Source of the DNA: Paracoccaceae bacterium | Lineage (GTDB): Bacteria > Pseudomonadota > Alphaproteobacteria > Rhodobacterales > Rhodobacteraceae | Reading direction: 5' to 3' | Length of the DNA stretch: 64,000 nucleotides | Assembly: GCA_020628545.1 (NCBI GenBank) | Contig: JAHDEX010000008.1 | Span: forward strand, 27,202-91,201 | The notes under the pieces: generated by a model | The model's database searches: none | What the model saw: the letters and a program-made list of their open reading frames with translations, nothing else | Told to the model about the DNA's origin: nothing | Position numbers and translations under genes: made by a program | Shown here: piece by piece, positions 43,667-52,517 of the stretch | How positions within the stretch are numbered: position 1 is the stretch's first letter | Layout: the number at the start of each line of letters is the position of its first letter

Positions 43667-44950
43667 ATGACCAAGACCCTTTTCACCAACGCCCGCCTGA
43701 TCGATCCTGTCGCGCTGACCGACACATTGGGGGCATTGCTGGTCGAAGACGGCGCCATCAGCCAGGTTTTTGAAGAGGCCGCGCCGGATGTGACCGGGCC
43801 GCAGGTGGTTGACTGCGAAGGCAAATGCCTTGCCCCCGGCATCGTCGATATTGGCGTCAAAGTCTCCGAACCCGGCGAGCGCCATAAGGAGAGTTTTCGC
43901 TCTGCGGGGCGGGCGGCGGCAGCGGGCGGCGTGACCACGATTGTCACGCGTCCAGACACGACCCCCGCCATCGATACGCCCGAAACGCTCGAATTTGTCG
44001 AACGCCGCGCAAGCATCGACGCACCTGTCAAAGTGCTGCCGATGGCGGCTTTGACAAAGGGCCGCGACGGCAAAGAAATGACTGAGATCGGCTTCTTGCA
44101 GGACGCGGGCGCTGTTGCTTTTACCGACTGCGACCGTGTCGTGACCAACACCAAGGTCTTCAGCCGCGCCCTTACTTACGCCCGCTCTTGCGACGCGCTT
44201 GTCATCGCCCACATTCAGGAACCCGGGCTGTCGGAGGGCGCCGCTGTCACCTCTGGCAAGTTCGCCTCGCTGCGCGGCCTGCCCGGCGTATCGCCAATGG
44301 CGGAGCGGATGGGCCTCGACCGCGATATCTCATTGATTGAAATGACGGGTGCCCGTTACCACGCCGACCAAATCACCACCGCGCGCGCCTTGCCCGCACT
44401 GGAGCGCGCAAAACGGAACGGCTTGCGGATCACGGCAGGTGTGGGGGTCCATCACCTGACCCTGAACGAACTTGACGTGGCCGACTACCGTACGTTCTTT
44501 AAGCTCAAGCCGCCCTTGCGCGCAGAAGAAGATCGCCTTGCCGTCGTCCAAGCTGTGGCGGATGGCCTGATCGACATCATCTGCTCAATGCACACCCCGC
44601 AAGACGAAGAAAGCAAACGGCTGCCTTACGAAGAGGCGGCAAGCGGTGCTGTCGGGCTGGAAACATTGCTTCCCGCAGCCCTCCGCCTCTATCACGCTGG
44701 ACATCTCGACCTCCCGCAGCTGTTCCGCGCGCTCTCTCTCAATCCGTCAAAGCTTCTGAACCTGCAAACGGGTCGGCTGACCGCCGGGTCCCCCGCAGAT
44801 CTTGTTCTTTTTGATCCCGATGCGCCCTTTGTTCTGGACCGCTTCACGCTCCAGTCGAAATCCAAGAATACGCCATTTGATGGCGCGCGGCTTCAGGGCA
44901 AAGTGCTGGGCACATGGGTCGCAGGCGAAGATGTAAGAGGTGAGACATGA
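43667..44950 (+). CDS. pyrC: Dihydroorotase homologue, probably non-catalytic (PyrC-like)
   Basis: 427-residue amidohydrolase-fold protein of the class I dihydroorotase family (PGIVDIGVKVSEPGERHKESF, GGVTTIVTRPDT, FTDCDRVVTN, NPSKLLNL). Three catalytic features are altered: the metal HxH is GVK (residues 63-65), the catalytic Asp region reads ICSMHTPQDEE instead of TDHAPH, and only the later His (AHIQE, VHHLTL) remain. It probably acts as the structural partner of PyrB, as with the inactive PyrC' of Pseudomonas. A working dihydroorotase should exist elsewhere. ATG 43667 follows the PH gene by 10 bases; its stop overlaps plsY. Confidence 0.85.
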   Translation: MTKTLFTNARLIDPVALTDTLGALLVEDGAISQVFEEAAPDVTGPQVVDCEGKCLAPGIVDIGVKVSEPGERHKESFRSAGRAAAAGGVTTIVTRPDTTPAIDTPETLEFVERRASIDAPVKVLPMAALTKGRDGKEMTEIGFLQDAGAVAFTDCDRVVTNTKVFSRALTYARSCDALVIAHIQEPGLSEGAAVTSGKFASLRGLPGVSPMAERMGLDRDISLIEMTGARYHADQITTARALPALERAKRNGLRITAGVGVHHLTLNELDVADYRTFFKLKPPLRAEEDRLAVVQAVADGLIDIICSMHTPQDEESKRLPYEEAASGAVGLETLLPAALRLYHAGHLDLPQLFRALSLNPSKLLNLQTGRLTAGSPADLVLFDPDAPFVLDRFTLQSKSKNTPFDGARLQGKVLGTWVAGEDVRGET

Positions 44951-45558
44951 TACCAGAGATCACGACATCTGCGGGCGGCCTGCTGCTTTGGGCGGCAATT
45001 GGGTATCTGATCGGATCAATCCCGTTTGGCCTGCTCGTCTCAAAGGTCATGGGGCTGGGCGACGTGCGCGACATCGGGTCGGGCAACATCGGGGCCACCA
45101 ACGTGCTGCGCACCGGAAGTAAAGGGGCGGCGGCTTTGACCTTGCTTCTCGATGGCGGCAAAGGTGTTCTAGTGGTGCTGCTCACCCGCGCCTTTGCGGC
45201 TGAGGATGCGGTACAGCTTGCCGCGCTTTGCGCGTTTCTCGGGCATTGCCTTCCCATCTGGCTCGGGTTCAAAGGCGGCAAAGGGGTTGCAACGCATCTT
45301 GGGATGATGCTGGCGCTCTTCTGGCCGGTTGGCGTGCTCTGCTGCCTCACTTGGCTGATCGTCGCCGCGATTTCGCGCTATTCGTCCATGGCTGCACTGA
45401 TTGGGACAGGCTTTGCGCCGGGCTTTTTTCTGCTGCTCGGCCAGCGCGAGTTGATCGTGTTGGGCGTGATCCTTGCGATGCTGATCTATTGGCGCCACGG
45501 GGCCAACATCACGCGTCTGCGTGCCGGGACGGAGCCGAAGATCGGTCGCAAAGCCTAG
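44947..45558 (+). CDS. plsY: Acyl-phosphate glycerol-3-phosphate acyltransferase
   Basis: 203-residue integral membrane enzyme that makes lysophosphatidic acid from acyl-phosphate. Family motifs: GYLIGSIPFGLLV at residues 19-31, VRDIGSGNIGATNVLRTG (motif 1), KGGKGVATHLG (motif 2), and WRHGANITRLRAGTEPKIG at the C-terminus. About five membrane helices. ATG overlaps the TGA of the dihydroorotase homologue (ATGA). This ties phospholipid synthesis to pyrimidine genes. Confidence 0.96.
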   Translation: MIPEITTSAGGLLLWAAIGYLIGSIPFGLLVSKVMGLGDVRDIGSGNIGATNVLRTGSKGAAALTLLLDGGKGVLVVLLTRAFAAEDAVQLAALCAFLGHCLPIWLGFKGGKGVATHLGMMLALFWPVGVLCCLTWLIVAAISRYSSMAALIGTGFAPGFFLLLGQRELIVLGVILAMLIYWRHGANITRLRAGTEPKIGRKA

Positions 45559-45813
45559 GTGGACGCGTTTCTGACGGCCTTTGACGCGCTGCCGCTGGGC
45601 ACCTTTCGTGGTACCGCACACGGGCAGAGCTATATCGTGACAAGAAGCAGCTTCGCGCGGGGAAAGGCCGAAAAACTGGTCGCCGAGGCGATGGACGGCA
45701 GCGATTATATCAGCTTGAACCTCTACCGGTTGCAGAACGGCGCCGCGTTCCGCCCCTGTGAGATGCCGGAAGAGAAAGTGGTGGCATTTGTCTGCGCATT
45801 GACCGTTTTGTGA
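45559..45813 (+). CDS. Conserved small hypothetical protein after plsY
   Basis: 84 residues starting with GTG directly after the plsY TAG. Sequence features are RGTAHGQSYIVTRSSFARGKAEKLVAEAMDGSDYISLNLYRL and a C-terminal FVCALTVL. No signal peptide or membrane helix. Family not recognised, but the basic/acidic pattern and immediate coupling to plsY make it likely to be translated. It ends the pyrB operon. Confidence 0.65.
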   Translation: MDAFLTAFDALPLGTFRGTAHGQSYIVTRSSFARGKAEKLVAEAMDGSDYISLNLYRLQNGAAFRPCEMPEEKVVAFVCALTVL

Positions 45814-46065
45814 CCACGGCGTTTAGCCTTTGGTAATCAGAATCGCGAAAACCTGAGCAAAGACAAAACGCCGGCGCGACGACGTCAAAGACGTTTGCAT
45901 TTGCGCCGCACTGCCTGAATGGCAGTTGACCCTATCTGGAAAATCCAGACCCTGTTGGCCGCGCTGGCGTTTGTCTGCAGTGATTGCATCGGGGCGCTGC
46001 AGCCAACGACATCTTTGAAAGATTTCGGTCCGAATTTTTCAAAAAATTCGTCGGCCGCAGGTGCA
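45814..46065. other. Intergenic hairpins and A+T palindrome
   Basis: 252 bases between the pyrB operon and gshA, without a gene. It has two hairpins in tandem, ACTGCC/GGCAGT (45910-45926) and TCTGGA/TCCAGA (45935-45949), and then a 20-bp near-perfect palindrome CGAATTTTTCAAAAAATTCG (46031-46050) 16 bases behind the gshA stop. The last may end gshA transcription or be an operator. No T-run follows the first two. Confidence 0.4.
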
Positions 46066-47436
46066 CTAGTAGGCGTAGTCTTTGTAGATCTGCTTCAGAT
46101 CCCCGCCCCACTTGCCATGATAATCCGCCAGCAACTCGTCAGCCGGGGCCTGACCCGTTTCAAGCGACTCGTGCAGCGCGTTGAGGAAGTGCGTTTCATC
46201 CGCAACCAGTCCACCTGCCCCGGCCTTGCCGCGCGCTTGCAGACCCGCCTGCGAAATCGCCACCGCCTCCTTTGCGATATCCATCATCGCGATGCCATCG
46301 ACCTGCGCCTGCAATCCGTCGACCGATGCCGCAACCCGCAACGCTTCCCGCTGCTCCGCAGTCCAGCCCTTACAAAGGTCCCAAGCGGCATCCAGCGCGC
46401 CCTGATCGTAAAGCATCCCCACCCAAAACGCGGGCAAGGCACAGAGCCGCCGCCACGGGCCACCATCCGCGCCACGCATCTCGATAAATTGCTTGATCCG
46501 GGCTTCGGGGAAGACGGTTGTCAGGTGATCGCCCCAATCCGACAAAAGCGGCTTTTCACCGGGCAAGGCGGGCAATTCGCCCTTCAGGAAATCCCGAAAT
46601 GACATGCCCAGCGCGTCAATGTATTTCCCATCGCGGTAGACAAAGTACATCGGCACATCGAGCGCGTAATCCACCCAACGCTCAAACCCCATGCCGTCTT
46701 CAAAGACCCACGGCAGCATACCCGTGCGCACGTCATCCAGTGACCTCCAGATCCGCGAGCGCCAGGATTTATGGCCGTTCGGCTGGCCTTCAAAGAACGG
46801 GGAGTTTGCAAACAAGGCCGTCGCCACCGGCTGCAAAGCCAGGGCCACGCGCAGCTTTTGCACCATGTCTGCCTCAGACGCGAAGTCGAGGTTCACCTGC
46901 ACCGTACAGGTCCGTCGCATCATCTGCGTGCCGTGCGTGCCAACCTTTTCCATATAGGCGTTCATCAGCTTGTAGCGGCCCTTCGGCATTAGCGGCATCT
47001 GCTCATGCGTCCATTCCGGCGCTGCGCCGAGGCCAATAAACCGCACGCCAATCTCATCCGCGACCGCTTTCACCTGCGCCAGGTGGGTGTTCACCTCGTC
47101 GCAAGTCTGGTGGATCGTCTCCAGCGGTGCGCCTGACAGTTCCAGCTGCCCACCCGGTTCGAGCGATACGTTGGCGCCATCCTTCGTCAGCCCGATGATA
47201 TTGCCGCCTTCAAAGACAGGTGCCCAATTGAACCGGTTCTGCAGCCCCTCAAGTACGGCTTTGATCGACCGATCTCCCTCATAGGGTAATGGCAACAGGC
47301 TGTCCTGACAGAAGCCGAACTTTTCATGCTCGGTTCCGATGCGCCACGCGTCCTTGGGCTTACAGCCTTTCGACAGGGTTTCTGCCAACTGGCTATGATC
47401 TTCAATCACGCCACCGCCGGATTGGGGGATAGACAT
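46066..47436 (-). CDS. gshA: Glutamate-cysteine ligase, plant/alphaproteobacterial type
   Basis: 456-residue GCS2-family enzyme, first step of glutathione synthesis. Motifs: WRIGTEHEKFGF at residues 31-42, FEGGNIIGLTKDGANVSLEPGGQLELSG, TCTVQVNLDFASEADMVQKLRVAL, ANSPFFEGQPNGHKSWRSRIWRSLDD and MRGADGGPWRRLCALPAFWVG. It is the cyanobacteria/plant-like form rather than the gamma-proteobacterial GshA. Start ATG 47436. The downstream palindrome may be its terminator. Glutathione may matter for the singlet-oxygen response encoded at 8096, but no direct link is shown. Confidence 0.95.
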   Translation of the reverse strand: MSIPQSGGGVIEDHSQLAETLSKGCKPKDAWRIGTEHEKFGFCQDSLLPLPYEGDRSIKAVLEGLQNRFNWAPVFEGGNIIGLTKDGANVSLEPGGQLELSGAPLETIHQTCDEVNTHLAQVKAVADEIGVRFIGLGAAPEWTHEQMPLMPKGRYKLMNAYMEKVGTHGTQMMRRTCTVQVNLDFASEADMVQKLRVALALQPVATALFANSPFFEGQPNGHKSWRSRIWRSLDDVRTGMLPWVFEDGMGFERWVDYALDVPMYFVYRDGKYIDALGMSFRDFLKGELPALPGEKPLLSDWGDHLTTVFPEARIKQFIEMRGADGGPWRRLCALPAFWVGMLYDQGALDAAWDLCKGWTAEQREALRVAASVDGLQAQVDGIAMMDIAKEAVAISQAGLQARGKAGAGGLVADETHFLNALHESLETGQAPADELLADYHGKWGGDLKQIYKDYAY

Positions 47437-47489
47437 GCGCGCGGCCTCTTTCGTTCAAGCGTTCATCGGGTGGTGACCTGTCCGGCCCG

Positions 47490-48008
47490 CTAATGCAAGA
47501 GGTGACCTTGCCGAGCCCAGATCACAACCCGCTGATCAGGCGGGTGGTCAAGCACGTTCAACAGGCGCTCTGTCCGCATACCTGGCAAAAGCGAAAAGGT
47601 GTCAAACAGGGCCTCAGCGCCTTTGGCGGTGATCGGCACCGCGATCTCTCGATTTTCAGGTCCGGTGAGCACCCAATAGGGTGCAGGGTGGCCACTGGGA
47701 TCAAATTGTAAGGACACGATATCGACCACGTCGATCACGCCTCCGTTGAGGGGGCCAAAATAAGCTAATCGACGTTCCGTGATCTGCACGAGCCCGGGCC
47801 CGTCGTCACCTTGACGAAACCGCGCGCGCTGCAGCCCCGCGATAAGCAGGACCGCGCTTGCAATGATCAAGGCGACACCCACCCATGGCACCACGCCGAA
47901 CCCGATCAGAACAAGCCAAAGTCCAAGACTGAAAACAAAAAGCGCCAGGATCACTTCGCGGAACCGCCAAAGCGTCGCCTTGGCTTCAGGACGAATGAAA
48001 TCAGCCAC
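47490..48008 (-). CDS. Hypothetical two-helix membrane protein
   Basis: 172 residues from GTG 48008: two helices (about 19-37 and 42-62: VILALFVFSLGLWLVLIGFG, WVGVALIIASAVLLIAGL), then a soluble domain with LVQITERRLAYFGPLNGGVIDVVDIVSLQF and ENREIAVPITAKGAEALFDTF. No family assigned. GTG is preferred because AGGTGG lies just upstream and overlap with GNAT is 8 bases. Gives a two-helix anchor and cytoplasmic beta-rich domain. Confidence 0.75.
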   Translation of the reverse strand: MADFIRPEAKATLWRFREVILALFVFSLGLWLVLIGFGVVPWVGVALIIASAVLLIAGLQRARFRQGDDGPGLVQITERRLAYFGPLNGGVIDVVDIVSLQFDPSGHPAPYWVLTGPENREIAVPITAKGAEALFDTFSLLPGMRTERLLNVLDHPPDQRVVIWARQGHLLH

Positions 48009-48852
48009 GTGCCACCTGTGCCTCATCGTAGATGACAAGCGCAAATGTGCCCGTCGGTTGAAAGCCCAGCGCCGTGTAAACACGCGCCGCCGAGTCGTTG
48101 GCAGCTGACAGAACCGCTTGCGTCACACCATCAACGGCCACTTCCATCAAGTGCCGGGCAACCGCCACCTTGGCGTAGCCCCGTCCGCGGTGTTCCGGCG
48201 GCGTATAAACACCACCGACCTGCACAATTTCCGGTAGCACCGCGTTAAAGCCGGTCATACAGACCGGTACATCGTCGCGCAGCAAAACGCGATGGCTGTC
48301 AGTTGTGATCGCGTTCCGCACAAAGCGCTGCCCTTGGTCTTTTGCTTGCTTCTCAGGCACGGCCATCGTTTCAATCTCATAGGCAGCGCGCCAATCCGCC
48401 ATGACATCCTCAGAGGCCGCGGACAAGGGACGCAGCTCCAATCCGTCTCCTGCAGGGACCTTCAAATCAGTGACATCAAGAACAAAAGCAGGCTCGCGAG
48501 CATCCAGCATCGCGGTCTGCGTCAGTCCGCAGCGTGCACGCAGGGCTGCGACCTGATCCCCTTCACCGAGGAACCCAAGTACCTTCCGGCCTTTCAGCAC
48601 ATCCCAACATGCGTCCCATGGTGCAGTTGGACAGCACGGAAATACCATGCCCTCGCGGGAATAGGTCAATGCGTCGGTGATCCTGTCACCTGATTTACGC
48701 ACCCAGGCAAAGATCGAACGGGGATGACTGCCGCCAAGACCATAGCGCGTCAAATTGGCGAGCGGAAACATCATGATGGGCGCGTGCGCGAACATGAAAT
48801 CGACCAAGGCTTCGCGGTCGGCGTCAGCGACTGGATCCAGCGCCAGCGTCAT
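48001..48852 (-). CDS. GNAT family N-acetyltransferase
   Basis: 283 residues with a C-terminal GNAT domain (about residues 180-283). The acetyl-CoA loop is PPEHRGRGYAKVAVARHLM, and the end motif is SAANDSAARVYTALGFQPTG. The N-terminal half (LALDPVADADREALVDFMFAHAPIMMF) is a second GNAT-like fold. ATG 48852 overlaps the rsmE TGA (ATGA). Substrate unknown. It forms an operon rsmE-GNAT-membrane protein on the minus strand. Confidence 0.88.
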   Translation of the reverse strand: MTLALDPVADADREALVDFMFAHAPIMMFPLANLTRYGLGGSHPRSIFAWVRKSGDRITDALTYSREGMVFPCCPTAPWDACWDVLKGRKVLGFLGEGDQVAALRARCGLTQTAMLDAREPAFVLDVTDLKVPAGDGLELRPLSAASEDVMADWRAAYEIETMAVPEKQAKDQGQRFVRNAITTDSHRVLLRDDVPVCMTGFNAVLPEIVQVGGVYTPPEHRGRGYAKVAVARHLMEVAVDGVTQAVLSAANDSAARVYTALGFQPTGTFALVIYDEAQVARG

Positions 48853-49580
48853 CGCGGCCAGTCTCCGCAAGCGGCCTGCCACAGGGTCAGCGCAGCGATG
48901 GCTGCGGTTTCGGCGCGGAGAATGCGCGGCCCCAAACCAATGGTCTGCGCGTGAGGAAAAGCAAGCAGCTGCGCGCGTTCGTCAGGAGCAAATCCGCCTT
49001 CCGGGCCGATCAAGATGGCCGCTTTGGACGCCGGGGCGACATCCGCGAAACCGGCTGAGCGGTCCACTGCGGCTTCGTCGCAGAAATAGAGCGGGCGATC
49101 CTCTGGCCAGTCGTGGAGCAAAGCGCCTAATTTCAGGGGCGCGCGCACATCTGGCACAGCCGTCGCGCCGCATTGTTCGACCGCTTCGATCACGTGCGCC
49201 TGCATCTTATCCATCCGAACACGATCCGCATGATTTGTGAATTGAGTCTGAACTGGCTGCAGGACACCCGCGCCCAGTTCGGTTACCTTTTCGACAAGAA
49301 ACATCATCCGGTCTTTCCGGATCGGCGCGAATAACAACCACAGATCAGGTGGATCCCGGTGATCTTTGGTCTGCGATTTACATGACAGCACGCCTTTGTG
49401 CTTGCCCGCCTCAACGACCTCAGCATCCCACTCACCCGCGCGCCCGTTGATCAGCGACAGCATCGTGCCAACACCCAAACGCATCACACCAAACAGGTAG
49501 TGCGCCTGCTCCCGCGACAGCGGAACCAATTGCCCTTCCCCAAGCGGGTGATCTAAATACAGGCGAACTTTGGAAGCCAT
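48849..49580 (-). CDS. rsmE: 16S rRNA (uracil-1498-N3) methyltransferase RsmE
   Basis: 243-residue SPOUT methyltransferase. N-terminal PUA-like part starts MASKVRLYLDHPLGEGQLVPL, with EQAHYLFGVMRLGVG; catalytic knot motifs are ILIGPEGGFAPDE and TIGLGPRILRAETAAIAAL. It methylates U1498 of 16S rRNA. ATG 49580 has AAGG about 7 bases upstream. The divergent ubiA starts only 11 bases away, so its promoter must be inside ubiA. Confidence 0.94.
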   Translation of the reverse strand: MASKVRLYLDHPLGEGQLVPLSREQAHYLFGVMRLGVGTMLSLINGRAGEWDAEVVEAGKHKGVLSCKSQTKDHRDPPDLWLLFAPIRKDRMMFLVEKVTELGAGVLQPVQTQFTNHADRVRMDKMQAHVIEAVEQCGATAVPDVRAPLKLGALLHDWPEDRPLYFCDEAAVDRSAGFADVAPASKAAILIGPEGGFAPDERAQLLAFPHAQTIGLGPRILRAETAAIAALTLWQAACGDWPR

Positions 49581-49591
49581 GGGCGGACCTT

Positions 49592-50575
49592 ATGACCGGG
49601 ACAGATCAGACGCCAGAGGTTGAAACCGCCGAAACAGCACAATCAAGTGTGGTGGCAGACAGCACGGGCAACTGGGTCGATACACTTGCTCCCGAAAGTA
49701 CCCGTGGCTACCTCCGCCTAAGCCGTGCGGACAGGCCAATCGGGACCTGGCTGCTTTATTGGCCCTGCCTTTGGGGGCTCGCGCTTGCCTGCCTTTACAG
49801 CGGTCAATTTGGGCCCTTTGATACGTGGATCATCATCGGCTGCGGGATCGGCGCGTTTCTGATGCGCGGTGCGGGCTGCACGTGGAACGACATCACCGAC
49901 CGCGACATCGACGGCCAAGTCGCGCGGACCCGGTCGCGCCCGATCCCGTCCGGCCAGGTCACGGTAAAGGGCGCCGTGATCTGGATGATGCTGCAAGCCT
50001 TCGTGTCGCTTTTCATCCTGATCACTTTCCCATGGGCCGCGATTGCGCTCGGGTTCGCTTCGGTCATTCCGGTGCTCATCTATCCATTTGCCAAACGCTT
50101 CACTTGGTGGCCGCAAATGTTTCTGGGGCTCGCCTTTAACTGGGGCGCGCTGCTGGCCTGGACAGCGCACACCGGCACGCTGGGATGGGCTGCGGTTGCA
50201 GCTTATGTGGCGGGGATCGCCTGGACGCTGTTTTACGACACAATCTATGCGCATCAGGATACCGAGGATGATGCGTTGATCGGTGTGAAATCGACCGCAC
50301 GCCTTTTTGGTGCGAACACGCCGCAGTGGCTGCGCTGGTTTCTGATCGCAACGGTCGTCTTCCTCGGGCTAGCGACACTGCTCGCCGCAATTGACCGGTC
50401 GATGCTTTCACTTGCCGTGGCGCTTTGCGGACCTTGGGCGATGGGTTGGCACCTGATGTGGCAAATGACGCAGTACGACCCCGACGATAACCAGCGTTTG
50501 CTGCGTACGTTCCGTTCTAACCGTGAGGCGGGGTTCATCCCTTTGCCGTTTTTCGCCCTCGCGTTTTTCCTTTGA
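49592..50575 (+). CDS. ubiA: 4-hydroxybenzoate polyprenyltransferase
   Basis: 327-residue membrane prenyltransferase in ubiquinone synthesis. About eight or nine helices; the two Asp-rich motifs are NDITDRDID near residue 107 and DTIYAHQDTEDD near 218. N-terminal soluble extension (1-40) before RADRPIGTWLLYWPCLWG matches other Rhodobacteraceae. ATG 49592 lies 11 bases from the rsmE ATG; SD-like GGCGGA partly overlaps rsmE. It joins polyprenyl diphosphate to 4-hydroxybenzoate. Confidence 0.94.
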   Translation: MTGTDQTPEVETAETAQSSVVADSTGNWVDTLAPESTRGYLRLSRADRPIGTWLLYWPCLWGLALACLYSGQFGPFDTWIIIGCGIGAFLMRGAGCTWNDITDRDIDGQVARTRSRPIPSGQVTVKGAVIWMMLQAFVSLFILITFPWAAIALGFASVIPVLIYPFAKRFTWWPQMFLGLAFNWGALLAWTAHTGTLGWAAVAAYVAGIAWTLFYDTIYAHQDTEDDALIGVKSTARLFGANTPQWLRWFLIATVVFLGLATLLAAIDRSMLSLAVALCGPWAMGWHLMWQMTQYDPDDNQRLLRTFRSNREAGFIPLPFFALAFFL

Positions 50576-50636
50576 TTGATCCCGGCGCCGGGACAGCCTA
50601 TGCAAGCAAAACCCTGAAACGGCACCTGCGGATCTG

Positions 50637-52517
50637 ATGCGCCTTTCTGCCCTGTTCATTCGTCTGGTTGTGTTCGCACTTGCGGCTGTCGCGTCCTTCT
50701 ATGGCGCGCGCGCGACCGTTGCCTTTGTGGAAGACCGCTCTGTCGTCGGTGTCCGCGAAGCGATGATCGACAATGGACACGACTGGGCCTCTGTTATCAG
50801 CGACGGTTTGCAGGTGATCCTGGAAGGCGAAGCGCCGAACGAAGCGGCGCGGTTCCGCGCCATTTCTGCCGCCGGCACCATCGTCGACGCTAGCCGCGTC
50901 ATCGACAACATGAGCGTGATGGCCAGCGAAACCATCGCCCCGCCAGAGTTTGCAGTCGAAATTCTGCGCAATGACAGCGGTGTGTCGCTCATCGGCCTGA
51001 TCCCTGCGTCGACGGACCGGCAGGCGCTGCTGAGCCGGGTCGAATCTGCAGCGGATGGGCAAGACATCACCGACCTTCTGGAAGTGGCGGACTACACAGC
51101 CCCACCCACGTGGACGCCTGCACTGAACTACGCAGTGCGTGCGCTGTCTGAGTTGCCGCGTTCGAAAATTTCCGTCTCAAAAAACGAAGTCGAAGTCTCC
51201 GCCATCACGGAAAGCGAGACCGAGAAAGCGACGCTGGAAACACGCCTCGGGCGCAATCAGCCAGAGAACGTCACAATCGCGCTGTCGCTGACCGCCCCGC
51301 GCCCTGTGATCTCCCCGTTCCTGACCCGCTTTGTCTTGGACGAGAACGGTGCAAGGTTTGATAGCTGCGCTGTCGACACAGCCGTCGCGCGTGATCAGAT
51401 ATTGGCCGCAGCAAAAGCGGCAGGCTTCGATGGCGATGCTGGATGTATCGAGGCTTTGGGTGTGCCGTCGAAAACCTGGGGCGATGCTGTCGCGATGGCG
51501 ATTGGTGCTGTCACCGATCTTGGCGGCGGCTCTGTCACGGTCTCGGACACGGACCTGACCCTGGTTGCGCTCGAAGGCACTGACCAGACCACGTTTGATA
51601 CGGTGATCGGTCGACTTGAGAACGCCTTGCCGGACGTCTACGCCGTCGCCGCCGAGCTTCCGGCCGCACCAGAAGTTGGGGCCGCCGGTCCGCCGACATT
51701 TACGATTGCACAACGTGACGACGGTGCTGTGCTTTTGCGGGGCCGCCTTTCCGACGATCTGTCAAAAACCACGGCTGAAAACTTCGCCAAGTCGAAATTC
51801 GGCGCGGCGATGGTCAACAACAGCACGCGGCTGGGCGAGGATCTGCCGCAAGGATGGATCGTCCGGGTCCTTGCCGGGATTGAGGCGATGGCACAGCTGA
51901 ACGACGGCACCGTGACTGTAACCCCTGACACGATCACTATCGAGGGACGGACAGGCATTGAGTCAGCCTCCGCGAACATCTCTGGTATCCTCGTTGAAAA
52001 GCTGGGAGAAACCGCCGCGTTCGAGGTGGACATAGAATACGTCAAAGCGCTCGACCCGATTGCAGGCCTGCCGACCCCCGAAGAATGCATTTCGCAGATC
52101 GAAGCCGTGACGGCGATTGGCAAGATCACCTTTGATCCCGGCGCGTCCTCCCTCACCGACGATGCAAATCCGATCATGGATGAGATTGCGAATATCCTGC
52201 AGCGCTGCCCCAACCTGCAAATCCGCATTGCGGGGTACACTGACAGCCAGGGCCGCGAAGAGATGAACTTGCAGTTGTCGCAAGATCGCGCTTCAGCCGT
52301 ATTGGTCGCCCTGAGAGAGCGGCGCGTGCCGGTCGGCACATTTGAGGCGATCGGCTTTGGCGAAGAAAACCCAATTGCCGATAACGGCACCGAAGCCGGG
52401 CGCGAGGCGAACCGGCGGATCGAGTTTAGCTTGATCGTCCCCGAAGAAGCGTCGGATACTGACGACGCTGACACCGACGAAACCGATGAGACGCCAGAGG
52501 ACGAAACCACCGAGTGA
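50637..52517 (+). CDS. OmpA-family envelope protein with BON-like repeats
   Basis: 626 residues: N-terminal membrane helix or signal (about residues 5-28), several repeats of about 70 residues with BON-like pattern (for example DGLQVILEGEAPNEAARFRAIS and GAVLLRGRLSDDLSKTTAENFAK), and an OmpA-like peptidoglycan-binding domain at about 500-600 (IRIAGYTDSQGREEMNLQLSQDRASAVLVAL, FGEENPIADNGTEAGREANRRIEFSL). The C-terminal 25 residues are acidic. It probably bridges membrane and cell wall. Overlaps the coiled-coil protein gene downstream by GTGA. Confidence 0.86.
   Translation: MRLSALFIRLVVFALAAVASFYGARATVAFVEDRSVVGVREAMIDNGHDWASVISDGLQVILEGEAPNEAARFRAISAAGTIVDASRVIDNMSVMASETIAPPEFAVEILRNDSGVSLIGLIPASTDRQALLSRVESAADGQDITDLLEVADYTAPPTWTPALNYAVRALSELPRSKISVSKNEVEVSAITESETEKATLETRLGRNQPENVTIALSLTAPRPVISPFLTRFVLDENGARFDSCAVDTAVARDQILAAAKAAGFDGDAGCIEALGVPSKTWGDAVAMAIGAVTDLGGGSVTVSDTDLTLVALEGTDQTTFDTVIGRLENALPDVYAVAAELPAAPEVGAAGPPTFTIAQRDDGAVLLRGRLSDDLSKTTAENFAKSKFGAAMVNNSTRLGEDLPQGWIVRVLAGIEAMAQLNDGTVTVTPDTITIEGRTGIESASANISGILVEKLGETAAFEVDIEYVKALDPIAGLPTPEECISQIEAVTAIGKITFDPGASSLTDDANPIMDEIANILQRCPNLQIRIAGYTDSQGREEMNLQLSQDRASAVLVALRERRVPVGTFEAIGFGEENPIADNGTEAGREANRRIEFSLIVPEEASDTDDADTDETDETPEDETTE

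Noticed and set aside
45919-46602. Plus-strand open frame of 227 codons
   Set aside because: Most of it is antisense to gshA, with no start site or domain support.
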